From Bdellovibrio sp047344985 (lineage in GTDB: Bacteria > Bdellovibrionota > Bdellovibrionia > Bdellovibrionales > Bdellovibrionaceae), in contig NZ_CP178861.1 of NCBI RefSeq assembly GCF_047344985.1, positions 3,286,001 to 3,350,000 on the forward strand: a stretch of DNA of 64,000 nucleotides, written 5' to 3'. A model generated the notes under the pieces. The model was not told the DNA's origin. It saw only the letters and a list, made by a program, of their open reading frames with translations, and ran no database searches. Shown here piece after piece: positions 1-8,823 of the stretch (position 1 is the first letter of the stretch; each line of letters begins with the position of its first letter). Made by a program: the position numbers and the translations under genes.

Positions 1-2083
1 TGTTGTACGGTCTTCGCGCCGGCTTATTCAGGTCTGCAAAAGGACATGGAACCACCAAATGTTTTTTTAACCGTTCCGTTCTTTGCACAGCGAGAAGAGC
101 AAACTCGCTCCATGAAACGTCGCCATCATTGACCAGATGAACCAGGCCTGTTTCTTTGTCCATCAAAAGGTCCAAGCTGACATTGGCTAGATCCGGAATA
201 TAAGTGGGTGAAATCCGGACATCTTGCGCGGCAAAAAAATGTTGTTTTTGCTGAAGAGCACGCAAGCACGAAGTAATGAAATTGTATTCATCCCAAGGGC
301 CAAAAAAAGCGCTGGTGCGAATAACCAAGGCTTCCTGATTTAGTGACAGAACTTTTTGTTCCGCGACAGCTTTCGAATAACCATAGATGTTTAACGGACG
401 CGCCTCATGGCTTTCTAAATAAGGATTTTCTGACTCGCCATCAAAAACAAGATCCGAAGAAAACGTCATGAGTTGAATATTTTTTTCCAAACATTCCAAC
501 GCGAGAATTTCCGGACCATGGACGTTTTCCCGAAAACATCTTTCGACATCGCTTTCCGCCTTGTCCACCTTGACGTATCCCGCCGTATTAATAACGGCCC
601 AAGGATTGAACTCCGTAAGAATTTTTAAAACATGATCTCTTCGAGTAATATCTAACTGAGCACGCGATAGCAGACGGAATGGTACATTTCTTCTGGCGCA
701 AATTCTGGCGAAAGCCCGCGACAACGTACCTCCGCCACCAGTAATTAAAATGGGACGGCCCTTCACAGGATTCAACGGAGTGAAAATCTCATTGGGCGCA
801 TACAGAATTCGCGCCGGTGTATTCCAAACTCCCTGTTGTTCCAAAAGTGGATGGGCAAAAGATTTTTCCTGAGCGCAACTTTCTAACATGTCCGTCAGCA
901 AGGTTCTACGCGGATTTCCGTCAGCTGAACGCAGATCGAAGACACCAGGCTCGTAAAAATAATTATCCTTCGTACAAAGCTCGTTCCAATCGAAACTCCC
1001 TAAAAGACTCCATGCCGTTACAGCTTGAATCGGTATTTGCTGTGCTCGTAAATTTTTTGCACTTTGCCAAACCTCATTAAACCAACGCAACTGACTTTCG
1101 CGAAATCCGCGGCAATGAACTTCGGTGACTGCCATGGGCCGTTCATAGCGTTTCCACGCTTCTAAAAGGATGGACTCGACAGACGGAGGTACGACTTGGC
1201 CAGTATCAACGGCGCCAACATCGGCATAGAGATCTCTGCCGTTACCGCCATGAAACAAAGGAGGATATAAATCCAAGCGGTGATCCAAGAAACGATTGCT
1301 GAGATGGTAATGGTTAAGCCCCAGCACATCGATGCCACAGTGGTGATCTTGCATCCACAAAATTTCTTCCTCTTTAAGTTCTTGCAAAAGATAGTCGTAA
1401 AGAGAATGGTCGCAGGCTACTTTACCAGTGAGAAAATCAAACGAAAGCCAGCGTCTTTCATTTTCAAAATCGCTTTGATACTGCAGCGAAGAAGTACTTT
1501 GAGCTTTTCCCAAATCTTCGGTTTGAATAAGTCTTGCTTGTGGGTTGACCGCTTTGATTTCATTCATCGCAAGAACAGTGGCTTTACACTGGTTAAAGAC
1601 AGCTCTAATAAAATCGGCGTCATTCTTTTTATGCGGATACCAGTGTCCATAAAGACAACTAAAACGGGCCGTGGTCAGAATTTCGTTAATGGGTGTATAA
1701 TCTTGAACCGACGGATAGCGTTTCGCAAACGCCGCGGCATATTCTGCAAACTTTAGCGGAAAATCGACATCCGTCAACCGCGTGTGCGAAGGACCGCTTC
1801 CGTGATGAAGAAAGCCTGCAATCGGTATGAGATTTAATTTTTTCAATTCATCCATCCGGGCATCCGACCATCCCCACGAGGGTCTTCCGTCAGGACATAA
1901 CTGCTCCCACAGAAACGGATAACGAATTCTTTCAGCTCCTAGATCAGCAAAAAGACGCAAGTCGGTCATTCTTCGCGAATGCCCGCTTTTTTCAATCTGG
2001 CTGTAGTATGTGTCTTGCACACGATTTAAAGTGCACTCCACACCTATCCATAGCTTGAGAGGTTCCACGTTTGAAAAATCCAT
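1..2083 (-). CDS. GH1-like glycosidase fused to RmlD-type sugar-nucleotide reductase (C-terminus off the left edge)
   Basis: An open frame of 694 codons starts at ATG 2083 and runs off the window, so the C-terminus is missing. The first ~385 residues resemble family 1 glycosidases: a TIM-barrel-like start, an Asn-Glu pair near residue 131 (PINEI) as the possible acid/base and TEVHCRG near residue 319 in the nucleophile position. From about residue 437 a Rossmann domain follows, with TGGGGTLSRA as nucleotide-binding loop and YGYSK near 567 as the YxxxK catalytic pair, as in dTDP-4-dehydrorhamnose reductases. The ATG overlaps the TGA of the upstream glycosyltransferase (TGATG), so translation is probably coupled. 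The role is inferred to be making or modifying a surface or reserve glycan. The glycosidase half deviates from the usual GH1 motifs, so its activity is uncertain. Confidence 0.75.
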   Translation of the reverse strand, partial: MDFSNVEPLKLWIGVECTLNRVQDTYYSQIEKSGHSRRMTDLRLFADLGAERIRYPFLWEQLCPDGRPSWGWSDARMDELKKLNLIPIAGFLHHGSGPSHTRLTDVDFPLKFAEYAAAFAKRYPSVQDYTPINEILTTARFSCLYGHWYPHKKNDADFIRAVFNQCKATVLAMNEIKAVNPQARLIQTEDLGKAQSTSSLQYQSDFENERRWLSFDFLTGKVACDHSLYDYLLQELKEEEILWMQDHHCGIDVLGLNHYHLSNRFLDHRLDLYPPLFHGGNGRDLYADVGAVDTGQVVPPSVESILLEAWKRYERPMAVTEVHCRGFRESQLRWFNEVWQSAKNLRAQQIPIQAVTAWSLLGSFDWNELCTKDNYFYEPGVFDLRSADGNPRRTLLTDMLESCAQEKSFAHPLLEQQGVWNTPARILYAPNEIFTPLNPVKGRPILITGGGGTLSRAFARICARRNVPFRLLSRAQLDITRRDHVLKILTEFNPWAVINTAGYVKVDKAESDVERCFRENVHGPEILALECLEKNIQLMTFSSDLVFDGESENPYLESHEARPLNIYGYSKAVAEQKVLSLNQEALVIRTSAFFGPWDEYNFITSCLRALQQKQHFFAAQDVRISPTYIPDLANVSLDLLMDKETGLVHLVNDGDVSWSEFALLAVQRTERLKKHLVVPCPFADLNKPARRPYN

Positions 2084-3237
2084 CAGTTCAGATTGTCATA
2101 CGATCTGTTGAAAGAGTTTTTATTTTCCAAAACATGAGCTTCCATCTCCGCCATTTTTCGCCATGTTCTGTCCCAAGAAATATCTTTTAAAAATTGATCA
2201 ATCTTTTCGATGCGAGCGGCATTTTTCTTAGTCGCCAGCACGCGCTCCACCCGGGCCACAAAGTCTTTGGCGCAGTCAGCGATTTCAACAAGCTTATTGG
2301 TTCCATAAGGTTCAACAACATCACGAATGGATGTCGAGACCACCGGCAACCCCGCCGCGAGGTACTCGGGAGTTTTCGTAGGACTTATAAACTGTGTCGC
2401 TTCGTTCTTTGCAAAGGGCATCAAAGCGCAATCCCAATTGCTCAGATAACGAGGAAGATCCTGATAATTCTTCTTTCCCAAATAATGAATATTCTTTTCT
2501 CGAGGCAAAGTCGCTGGATTGATTTTTACAACAGGTCCAATCAGAACAAATTCCCACTGGGGCCTTAAAAGAGCCATATCCTGCAAAAGCTCAAGATCCA
2601 TGCGTTCATCAATGACTCCGACAAAACCCAAGCGGGGACGCTTGATATGTTTTTGGTCGGCTGGGTCGTCATGCGTTTCTCTGGCCGTTTTAAAATGGGC
2701 AGCGTCAATCGCACTTGGGAACGGATGTACGTTCATATGACGATCTTTTTTTGCTTCATAAAGTGAATAACCACCGGTGAAGACCAAGTCTGTTCTCATC
2801 AAAAGAAGACGCTCTTTTTCAATCAACGCAGGATCCGCGCCCTTAAACTTTGAGAGTTCATCCATACAGTCATAAATGGTAACAGCGGGCTGTAAATGAT
2901 CCGAAAAATTAATAGCCATGGGCGTGTAATACCAAAAACTGTAATTTTGAATGTTTTCGCCCTCAAAGAGACTGTCGAGCAATCCGCGCATCACTTCGTC
3001 TTTTTCTCTTGGAGAAAGATGATTCGGCATATGGGGGACAACGACATGCAAACGGTCTTGAGTTAGACGAACATCCAAATAAGGACTCTCCATCTTTTCA
3101 AAAATGGGTTCTTCTACAAAATACACTCGGCGATAAAGAGCATATCGTGTCATCAAGTGTTGGGGACGTTGAAAAACAAAATCCCAACGAAGGTGCGAAA
3201 AAACGACAAGATCTGAATCAGTGCAAATTGCTTTCAT
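2083..3237 (-). CDS. Glycosyltransferase family 1-like (GT-B fold)
   Basis: The product (384 residues) has the layout of a GT-B glycosyltransferase. The N-terminal half has the FSHLRWDFVFQRPQHL motif typical of enzymes found beside sugar-nucleotide genes. The C-terminal half has GFVGVIDERMDLELL and the donor-site stretch SPTKTPEYLAAGLPVVST, whose Glu sits where the nucleotide-sugar ribose is bound. The frame is open from ATG 3252, but GAGGAA lies well placed before the second ATG at 3237, which I prefer. The stop overlaps the start of the GH1/RmlD fusion, so the two form an operon. The gene is divergent from the family 2 glycosidase across about 165 bases. Donor and acceptor cannot be told from sequence. 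Confidence 0.8.
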   Translation of the reverse strand: MKAICTDSDLVVFSHLRWDFVFQRPQHLMTRYALYRRVYFVEEPIFEKMESPYLDVRLTQDRLHVVVPHMPNHLSPREKDEVMRGLLDSLFEGENIQNYSFWYYTPMAINFSDHLQPAVTIYDCMDELSKFKGADPALIEKERLLLMRTDLVFTGGYSLYEAKKDRHMNVHPFPSAIDAAHFKTARETHDDPADQKHIKRPRLGFVGVIDERMDLELLQDMALLRPQWEFVLIGPVVKINPATLPREKNIHYLGKKNYQDLPRYLSNWDCALMPFAKNEATQFISPTKTPEYLAAGLPVVSTSIRDVVEPYGTNKLVEIADCAKDFVARVERVLATKKNAARIEKIDQFLKDISWDRTWRKMAEMEAHVLENKNSFNRSYDNLN

Positions 3238-3403
3238 GATTTTATTCCTCATTTTTCTTAATATTTCTTAAAAAGAAAATTCATGAAACCGTCGGACTGA
3301 GGCAATTGCAAACGAAAGGAAATTCTAGTTGCACAAAAACATGCTGCCAAAATTTCGTCCATGCTTTGAGATTAGAAAATAAACATAGACAGCGGAGAAA
3401 ATT

Positions 3404-5242
3404 GTGAACACCCAACACGAGTTTAAATTTTTGCAATATCCTCGCAAAAACTTTGTGCGAAATAATTGGTCGAATTTAAACGGTCGTTGGCGCTTTTTGT
3501 TCGACGATGAGGAAGTTTACACCCACCCTTCGCAAATTTCGCAGTGGCCATTGGAAATCGAAGTGCCATTTGCTCCTGAATGTCCTGCCTCAGGGATTGG
3601 CGACACTGGATTTCACAATCGCTGTTGGTATCAAAGAACTTTTCAGTATTCGAAAAATTCAAAACGCGTTCTTTTGCATTTCGGTGCCGTCGATTACCAA
3701 GCCAAAGTGTGGCTTAATTCTCATTTCTTAGGATCACATGAAGGCGGTCACACGCCTTTCTGTTTTGATATTACGGATATTTTATCAGAATCCGGCGAAC
3801 AAATTCTTTCGGTCTGTGCTGATGACGACCCTTTGGACTTAACCAAACCACGGGGCAAACAAGATTGGCAAAAAGATCCGCATAGCATCTGGTATCCCCG
3901 CACCACCGGCATTTGGCAAACAGTTTGGTTTGAAGAAGTTTCCGAAATCCATATCGCAAAAATTCGCCTTGCCCCGCAACTGGAACGCTGGGAGGTCGGT
4001 TGCGAAGTTTTTGTTGAAGGACCTTGCTTCAACGGACTACAGCTAAAAATCAAACTTTCCTGCGAAGGTAAAGTTCTGGCTAATGACACTTATGAAGTCG
4101 TTCACAAAGAAGTTCATCGTCGTATTGCTCTTTCAGATCCGGGTATCGATGACTATCGCAACGAGCTTTTATGGAGTCCGGAAAAACCAACCTTGATTCA
4201 AGTGCACCTTGAGCTTTGGAAAGGGGAAACTCTTTTAGACTCTGTCTATTCTTACACCGCTCTTCGCAGCGTTGCCTTTAGCGGCGACCGTTTTTTATTA
4301 AATGGAAGACCTTATTATCTGCGCATGGTTTTAGATCAAGGATATTGGCCTGAAACATTTTTGACTCCACCAAACTCGGAAGCCTTGCGACATGATATTG
4401 AGTTGGTGAAAGCTGCAGGTTTTAATGGCGTTCGTAAGCATCAGAAAATTGAAGATCCTGATTTTTTTTATTGGGCCGATCATTTGGGTTTGGTCGTGTG
4501 GGAGGAAATGCCGAGTGCCTACCGCTTTACTCATGACTCCGTCGAACGAATTGTGAAGGAATGGGCCGAAGTGATTGATCGCGACTTGGGACATCCGAGT
4601 ATCATTTTGTGGGTGCCATTCAACGAATCTTGGGGAGTTCCCGACTTAGCAGAAAAAGAAAGTCATCAACATTGTGTTCAAGCTCTTTATCATTTAACAA
4701 AAACTTTTGATCCGACCCGCCCCTGCATTGGCAATGACGGTTGGGAAAGCACAGCCACGGATTTGTTAGGTATTCATGATTATGATGATCAACCCGAGCG
4801 CCTGATTAAAAAGTATGGCAGCAATCACAATATTGCCGATATTCTTACCCGTTATCGTCCCGGCGGACGTGTCCTCACGGTGGAAGGATATCCCCATGGA
4901 GGTCAACCGATCATGATCACTGAATTTGGTGGGATTGCGTTTGTCGACCGCAAAGGCAGCGACACTTGGGGTTATTCGGCAGTGCAGAGTTCCCGTGAAT
5001 TACGCAATAAATACGAAAAACTGATGGAAGCCATCCATCGCATCGAAATTTTCTGCGGTTTCTGCTACACGCAGTTCACAGACACCTTCCAAGAAGCCAA
5101 CGGCCTTTTCCGCGCCGACCGTACACCTAAGTTTTCATTAAACTCAATGGCACGAGCGACCCGCGGCGCTGGTTACAGTCGAGGCGAACTAACTTCAACG
5201 CCTCAACCCCCACCGCTCCCCGCTCCAGACACGGAAATTTAA
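3404..5242 (+). CDS. Glycoside hydrolase family 2 protein (beta-galactosidase/beta-glucuronidase type)
   Basis: The 612-residue product has the three-part GH2 layout. A jelly-roll sugar-binding domain (about 25-180) contains GFHNRCWYQRTF and WYPRTTGIWQTVW. An immunoglobulin-like domain follows (about 185-290), then a TIM barrel. The acid/base is Glu408 in FNESWG and the nucleophile is Glu507 in MITEFGG. Translation starts at GTG 3404 behind GGAG. No signal peptide is visible, so the enzyme is probably cytoplasmic. At about 610 residues it matches short GH2 enzymes rather than LacZ. It faces away from the glycosyltransferase operon and may share its regulation. Substrate is unknown; the family covers beta-galactosides, glucuronides and mannosides. 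Confidence 0.88.
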   Translation: MNTQHEFKFLQYPRKNFVRNNWSNLNGRWRFLFDDEEVYTHPSQISQWPLEIEVPFAPECPASGIGDTGFHNRCWYQRTFQYSKNSKRVLLHFGAVDYQAKVWLNSHFLGSHEGGHTPFCFDITDILSESGEQILSVCADDDPLDLTKPRGKQDWQKDPHSIWYPRTTGIWQTVWFEEVSEIHIAKIRLAPQLERWEVGCEVFVEGPCFNGLQLKIKLSCEGKVLANDTYEVVHKEVHRRIALSDPGIDDYRNELLWSPEKPTLIQVHLELWKGETLLDSVYSYTALRSVAFSGDRFLLNGRPYYLRMVLDQGYWPETFLTPPNSEALRHDIELVKAAGFNGVRKHQKIEDPDFFYWADHLGLVVWEEMPSAYRFTHDSVERIVKEWAEVIDRDLGHPSIILWVPFNESWGVPDLAEKESHQHCVQALYHLTKTFDPTRPCIGNDGWESTATDLLGIHDYDDQPERLIKKYGSNHNIADILTRYRPGGRVLTVEGYPHGGQPIMITEFGGIAFVDRKGSDTWGYSAVQSSRELRNKYEKLMEAIHRIEIFCGFCYTQFTDTFQEANGLFRADRTPKFSLNSMARATRGAGYSRGELTSTPQPPPLPAPDTEI

Positions 5243-5295
5243 CCTATTTGGTTATTCCTAAATCTCAGAGTGGATACTAGAAAATCCACTTCGGC

Positions 5296-5362
5296 GGAAC
5301 AACTGTTCCCCAGGTATAACCTATTCGCTCTTACGATTCTCAAACGGGCACCAATTCTGCTT
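5296..5362 (+). promoter_or_regulatory. Candidate sigma-54 promoter with upstream palindrome
   Basis: CGGGCACCAATTCTGCT at 5345-5361 keeps the invariant GG, ten bases, GC spacing and most of the GGCAC / TTGC consensus of sigma-54 promoters. A start site about twelve bases on would leave a short leader with a Shine-Dalgarno before ATG 5393. The 14-base palindrome GGAACAACTGTTCC at 5296-5309 could be an activator site. The reading is by eye and the function is inferred. Confidence 0.5.
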
Positions 5363-5392
5363 TAAGGTCCGACATCAAGAAGGAAATTAATT

Positions 5393-5638
5393 ATGGAAAG
5401 AACATTTTCAGATAAGGTTACTCTTCCCTCGTGGATCTTTATCGCTTCTATTTTTATTCACTCGTTGGCACCGGATCCCGCTCAGGATTTTGCTTGGCTG
5501 CTGTTAATGGTGGTTTATGTCGATACATATTTTCAAGCCGAGGGACAAGGTCCCCTTCTAAAAAAGATAACTATGACGCTTTCAATTATACTAAAACTTT
5601 TGTGGCTTGTAGGACTTGCATTCAACTGGATGCGGTAA
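5393..5638 (+). CDS. Small membrane protein of unknown function
   Basis: I do not recognise this 81-residue protein. It starts at ATG 5393 behind AAGGAA. The sequence shows two or three hydrophobic stretches (about 14-28, 34-44 and 60-78) and a Lys pair between the second and third, so it is probably an inner-membrane protein. It stands alone between the GH2 gene and the flagellar operon. It has its own sigma-54-like promoter candidate and ends at a strong terminator seven bases after the stop, which argues for a real, separately regulated gene. Confidence 0.65.
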   Translation: MERTFSDKVTLPSWIFIASIFIHSLAPDPAQDFAWLLLMVVYVDTYFQAEGQGPLLKKITMTLSIILKLLWLVGLAFNWMR

Positions 5639-5644
5639 AATAAA

Positions 5645-5675
5645 AAGGGCTCTGAATTTTCAGAGCCCTTTTTTT
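5645..5675. terminator. Bidirectional intrinsic terminator
   Basis: A 26-base perfect inverted repeat (arm AAGGGCTCTGAA) is followed by a T-run on the plus strand and preceded by an A-run. It can therefore end both the small membrane gene and the leftward flagellar operon after fliA. Confidence 0.92.
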
Positions 5676-5695
5676 ATAAATCTATTCTTAAAAAA

Positions 5696-6481
5696 TTATG
5701 CGACTTCGAGTTCGCCAGCGCCAATTGTTGCTGCTAGTTTTGCACGAAGACGTGCGACTGCTTGCGCATGTAATTGGGAAACGCGGGACTCTGTCACTCT
5801 TAAAACTTGGCCGATCTCTTTCAGGTTGAGATCTTCATAGTAATAAAGGGAAAGCACCAAACGTTGTCTTTCTGGAAGCTCTTCGATAGCTTGAGCGACA
5901 ACTTCTTTGATGTTTTTCACATTCAATTGATTGAATGGACTGTTTGTACGGGAACCTTCCAAAATATCCATGATGGATTTTTTGTCGGTATTGCTGAACG
6001 TCGTTGCCTGATCAATCGGAAGAAGACTGACAGGACGCACTTGGTTCACAAGATCATGGAATTCATCAATGCTGACATTGAGAGCTTTCGCCACTTCTTC
6101 GTCCGTTGGAGAGCGACCGAGATCGGCTTCCAATTGCACCATGGTTTTATCAAGAAGTTTGGCTTTATCACGGATAGAACGAGGAACCCAGTCTTGCGCG
6201 CGAAGTTCATCGAGAATCGCACCGCGAATACGGAATTCCGCATAAGTTTTAAACTTATTGTCGCGAGTAGAATCGTATTTCTCAATCGCATCCATCAAGC
6301 CGATCACACCGGCAGAAATCAAGTCATCCAACTCGATATTTGAGGGAAGTCTTACGGCGATCTTTTGCGCAATGAACTTAATCAACGGCGCATATTCTTT
6401 AATGAGATCATCTTTTTGATTAGCAGCAAGCTTACGTGGCTCTTCTTTGTACTTCTTCAACAATGCCGCATTTTTCCCCAT
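5696..6481 (-). CDS. fliA: Flagellar RNA polymerase sigma factor FliA (sigma-28)
   Basis: The 261-residue product has the sigma-28 layout: region 2 with LDDLISAGVIGLMDAIEKYD and FKTYAEFRIRGAILDELR, region 3 with WVPRSIRDKAK, and region 4 with LSLYYYEDLNLKEIGQVLRV followed by the helix-turn-helix ESRVSQLHAQA. The length matches FliA/WhiG factors. It is the last gene of the flagellar operon, 60 bases after flhG, and is followed by a terminator. FliA directs RNA polymerase to late flagellar genes such as flagellin. In Bdellovibrio, attack-phase transcription has been linked to FliA, so its targets may reach beyond motility. Candidate target sites are described at 28251, 43908 and 56811. Confidence 0.95.
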   Translation of the reverse strand: MGKNAALLKKYKEEPRKLAANQKDDLIKEYAPLIKFIAQKIAVRLPSNIELDDLISAGVIGLMDAIEKYDSTRDNKFKTYAEFRIRGAILDELRAQDWVPRSIRDKAKLLDKTMVQLEADLGRSPTDEEVAKALNVSIDEFHDLVNQVRPVSLLPIDQATTFSNTDKKSIMDILEGSRTNSPFNQLNVKNIKEVVAQAIEELPERQRLVLSLYYYEDLNLKEIGQVLRVTESRVSQLHAQAVARLRAKLAATIGAGELEVA

Positions 6482-6541
6482 ATTTTTCCCTCTTAAGAAC
6501 TATGTTAACAAACAGGTCCGAGTGCTGAAAGTCCAAATCTA

Positions 6542-7372
6542 CTACGCAAATCCAACGACCTGGTCCCAGAACATCTGCATTCCGCCTGTCGTCTCGATTT
6601 GTTTGGAAGATTTCTCTATCTGGTTAGAAATTTGACGAATGGCTTTCGACGATTCTGCACCCACATCTTGTCTCACAATGAGACGTTGCATTTGAATCGC
6701 CTTACGCAAAACCACATCATTCGGAATCGAACCCCAGTAGTCCAGACCTATGTAGAGAAACTTGTTTACGACATCATTGAAGCGTTGATAAAGCCCCAAT
6801 CCTTCTTGTTCATCACGCACTTGGTTGCACACGATCGAGAAGTGATTCACTTTGTAGTTCTTATTAAGAACTTTGATCAAAGCATAAGCATCCGCAAAAC
6901 TTGCAGGATCCGGAGTGATCACCACAGACACTGTTTGCGCTGCTGAATTTAAAAACAAAACATTTTCGGCAATGCCGGGAGCCGTATCAATTAGCAAATA
7001 GTCAAAGCCCAAAGGCAATGCACTGACCGCTTCCACCATCGCTCTTCTTTCAAAGTGATTCATGTGATTGAATTCCACAACGCCACTTCCGCCGGGAATC
7101 AAAAACACATCTTTAGCGACCTCAACCAAGATGTCTTTCATCTCTTTGCGACCCGCTAAAATATCATGAATGTTTCCCTGGGTTTTTACTCCAAAAAGAA
7201 TATCCACGTTGGCCATGCCTAAATCGCCATCCAGAATCAGAACCTTCTTCCCTCTTTGCGCCAAAGTCAGAGCGACGTTGGCCACCAGAGTGGTCTTTCC
7301 CACACCACCTTTTCCCGAAGTGATGCTGATCGTTCTTGTACGATGCATATCAAAGGAATTCATATTTCTCAT
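6542..7372 (-). CDS. flhG: Flagellar number/placement ATPase FlhG (FleN, MinD-like)
   Basis: This 276-residue P-loop protein has the deviant Walker A GKGGVGKTT typical of MinD/ParA ATPases, a switch region with DGDLGMANVDILFG, and DYLLIDTAPG as Walker B. It lacks a long C-terminal extension, as FlhG does. FlhG works with FlhF to set the number and site of polar flagella, and here it lies directly downstream of flhF with a 4-base overlap. The start is ATG 7372; a second Met at residue 4 is also possible. The C-terminal part may form the amphipathic membrane-binding helix seen in the family. Confidence 0.92.
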   Translation of the reverse strand: MRNMNSFDMHRTRTISITSGKGGVGKTTLVANVALTLAQRGKKVLILDGDLGMANVDILFGVKTQGNIHDILAGRKEMKDILVEVAKDVFLIPGGSGVVEFNHMNHFERRAMVEAVSALPLGFDYLLIDTAPGIAENVLFLNSAAQTVSVVITPDPASFADAYALIKVLNKNYKVNHFSIVCNQVRDEQEGLGLYQRFNDVVNKFLYIGLDYWGSIPNDVVLRKAIQMQRLIVRQDVGAESSKAIRQISNQIEKSSKQIETTGGMQMFWDQVVGFA

Positions 7373-8823
7373 ACCGCTTCTGATTCCTGTTGTTTAAGTT
7401 TTGTAATTTTAAAAATTAAATCCAAAAGACGCTCTTTCGTCGCAAATTCAAAATCTTCAGGAACGCGTGAACCGATTCCAAAAGAGTGAAGTGGTACATC
7501 AAAGCGTTTCATAAAGTTGTAGATCGTTCCATGTTGAGTCGATTCATCCAAAGAAGTGAAGATCACGTCTTTGTAACCCAAAACAGAATAGCGACGGCCC
7601 AATTCAGTAGCATCACTGTCTTTCGCATTTGTTGAAAGAGTCAGATGAATATTTGGATTGAGTGCCGAAGGAGGTAACAAGCTCTTCAGCATTTGAATCT
7701 CTTCATTGCTCTTAAGGCTTAACCCTGTGTAGTCCACAAGCACGCAGTCGACATTGGCAAGGTAGCGCATCAAGTTTGTCCAATCGTTTTGTGTACGAAT
7801 CACAGAGAATGGAACGTTCAGGATTTGTGCATAGATTTTCATTTGATCGGCCGCACCCACTTTGAAAGTGTCCGTTGTGAAAAGAGCAATCTTCTTGCCT
7901 TCGCGAACGACCATTTGGCTCGCCATTTTAATCAATGCCGAGGTCTTACCACTTCCTGCAGGTCCCACAAAGCAGTGAATTTTTCCGCCTGTTGGGTTGT
8001 GCGAGATCTTTGTAGAATCCAAAACGTGGCGGGCGACGAAAGCTTCCACCAAAGCGCGATTTTTAAGTTTCAACGCTGGCAAAGTTTCTTGAGCACTCGT
8101 CAAAATCTCCGCTGCGATTTCAGGAGCCATTCCTGCACTTGTGAGTTTTTCAAATACGAAACTTAAATCGTAGTTGATGCCATAGTCAGCACCCGGATGA
8201 GAACCTACAAATGTTTGTGGCATGTGCTGGAACTGAGTGATGACTTGTTTCAAGCTTGCGATTTCATTTTTAAGTGCTGCAATTTCAGCCGCTTCTGCTG
8301 CTGATGCTGAAGCTTTTTTAGCAGGCGCCGCAGGAGTCTGTTGTTGTGGTTGTGACTGTGCGTTTCTTCTCACAGTGCCTTTAAGAATGTCTTCTTGCTC
8401 TTGGAAAGCATTCAAAGCTCTTTGCGCTGCGGAACGAACTCTTTCTTCCGCCACTTGTTTTTGACGAGACAATTCTGCCTCATCTTCAATGTCGATATAA
8501 CGACGTTGTGTGATGGGTGCTGGAGCTTGTGTTTTTTGCACATGCTTTTCCACCATCTTATGGATCAATTCTTTTTGTTGACGAGCCGGGCTCTTCAGGA
8601 ATTTTTCACGATCCTGTTCACGAAGACGGGATTCTGCAAATTTCTTTTTTTGCAAAGTCTCTTCTGAAACAGCCGCTGTGATTTCCACGCTCCCCTCACC
8701 AACAAGGCCGAAGCTCTTGTTATTGTCGCGTGCTGAAAGAATGATGGCATCAGGACCTAACTGGGTCTTCACCATCTCAAGGGCTTCTTTCATTGTTCTG
8801 GCTTCAAATTTCTTAACCTGCAT
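7369..8823 (-). CDS. flhF: Flagellar placement GTPase FlhF (SRP-type)
   Basis: The 484-residue product has the FlhF layout. A basic N-terminal region opens with a conserved start (MQVKKFEARTMKEALEMVKT). A Gln/Ala-rich linker follows at about residues 150-175. The C-terminal NG domain has the P-loop CFVGPAGSGKTSALIKMA. The usual DTAG switch motif reads DYTG here. FlhF is an SRP54-like GTPase that marks the pole for flagellar assembly. The start overlaps the end of flhA by 11 bases and the end overlaps flhG by 4, which supports a tight operon. Confidence 0.93.
   Translation of the reverse strand: MQVKKFEARTMKEALEMVKTQLGPDAIILSARDNNKSFGLVGEGSVEITAAVSEETLQKKKFAESRLREQDREKFLKSPARQQKELIHKMVEKHVQKTQAPAPITQRRYIDIEDEAELSRQKQVAEERVRSAAQRALNAFQEQEDILKGTVRRNAQSQPQQQTPAAPAKKASASAAEAAEIAALKNEIASLKQVITQFQHMPQTFVGSHPGADYGINYDLSFVFEKLTSAGMAPEIAAEILTSAQETLPALKLKNRALVEAFVARHVLDSTKISHNPTGGKIHCFVGPAGSGKTSALIKMASQMVVREGKKIALFTTDTFKVGAADQMKIYAQILNVPFSVIRTQNDWTNLMRYLANVDCVLVDYTGLSLKSNEEIQMLKSLLPPSALNPNIHLTLSTNAKDSDATELGRRYSVLGYKDVIFTSLDESTQHGTIYNFMKRFDVPLHSFGIGSRVPEDFEFATKERLLDLIFKITKLKQQESEAV

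Noticed and set aside
1280..1756. Plus-strand open frame of 158 codons
   Set aside because: It lies wholly antisense to the GH1/RmlD fusion, whose frame carries recognisable motifs through this stretch.
5807..6343. Plus-strand open frame of 178 codons
   Set aside because: It is antisense to fliA, which has clear sigma-factor motifs across the same bases.
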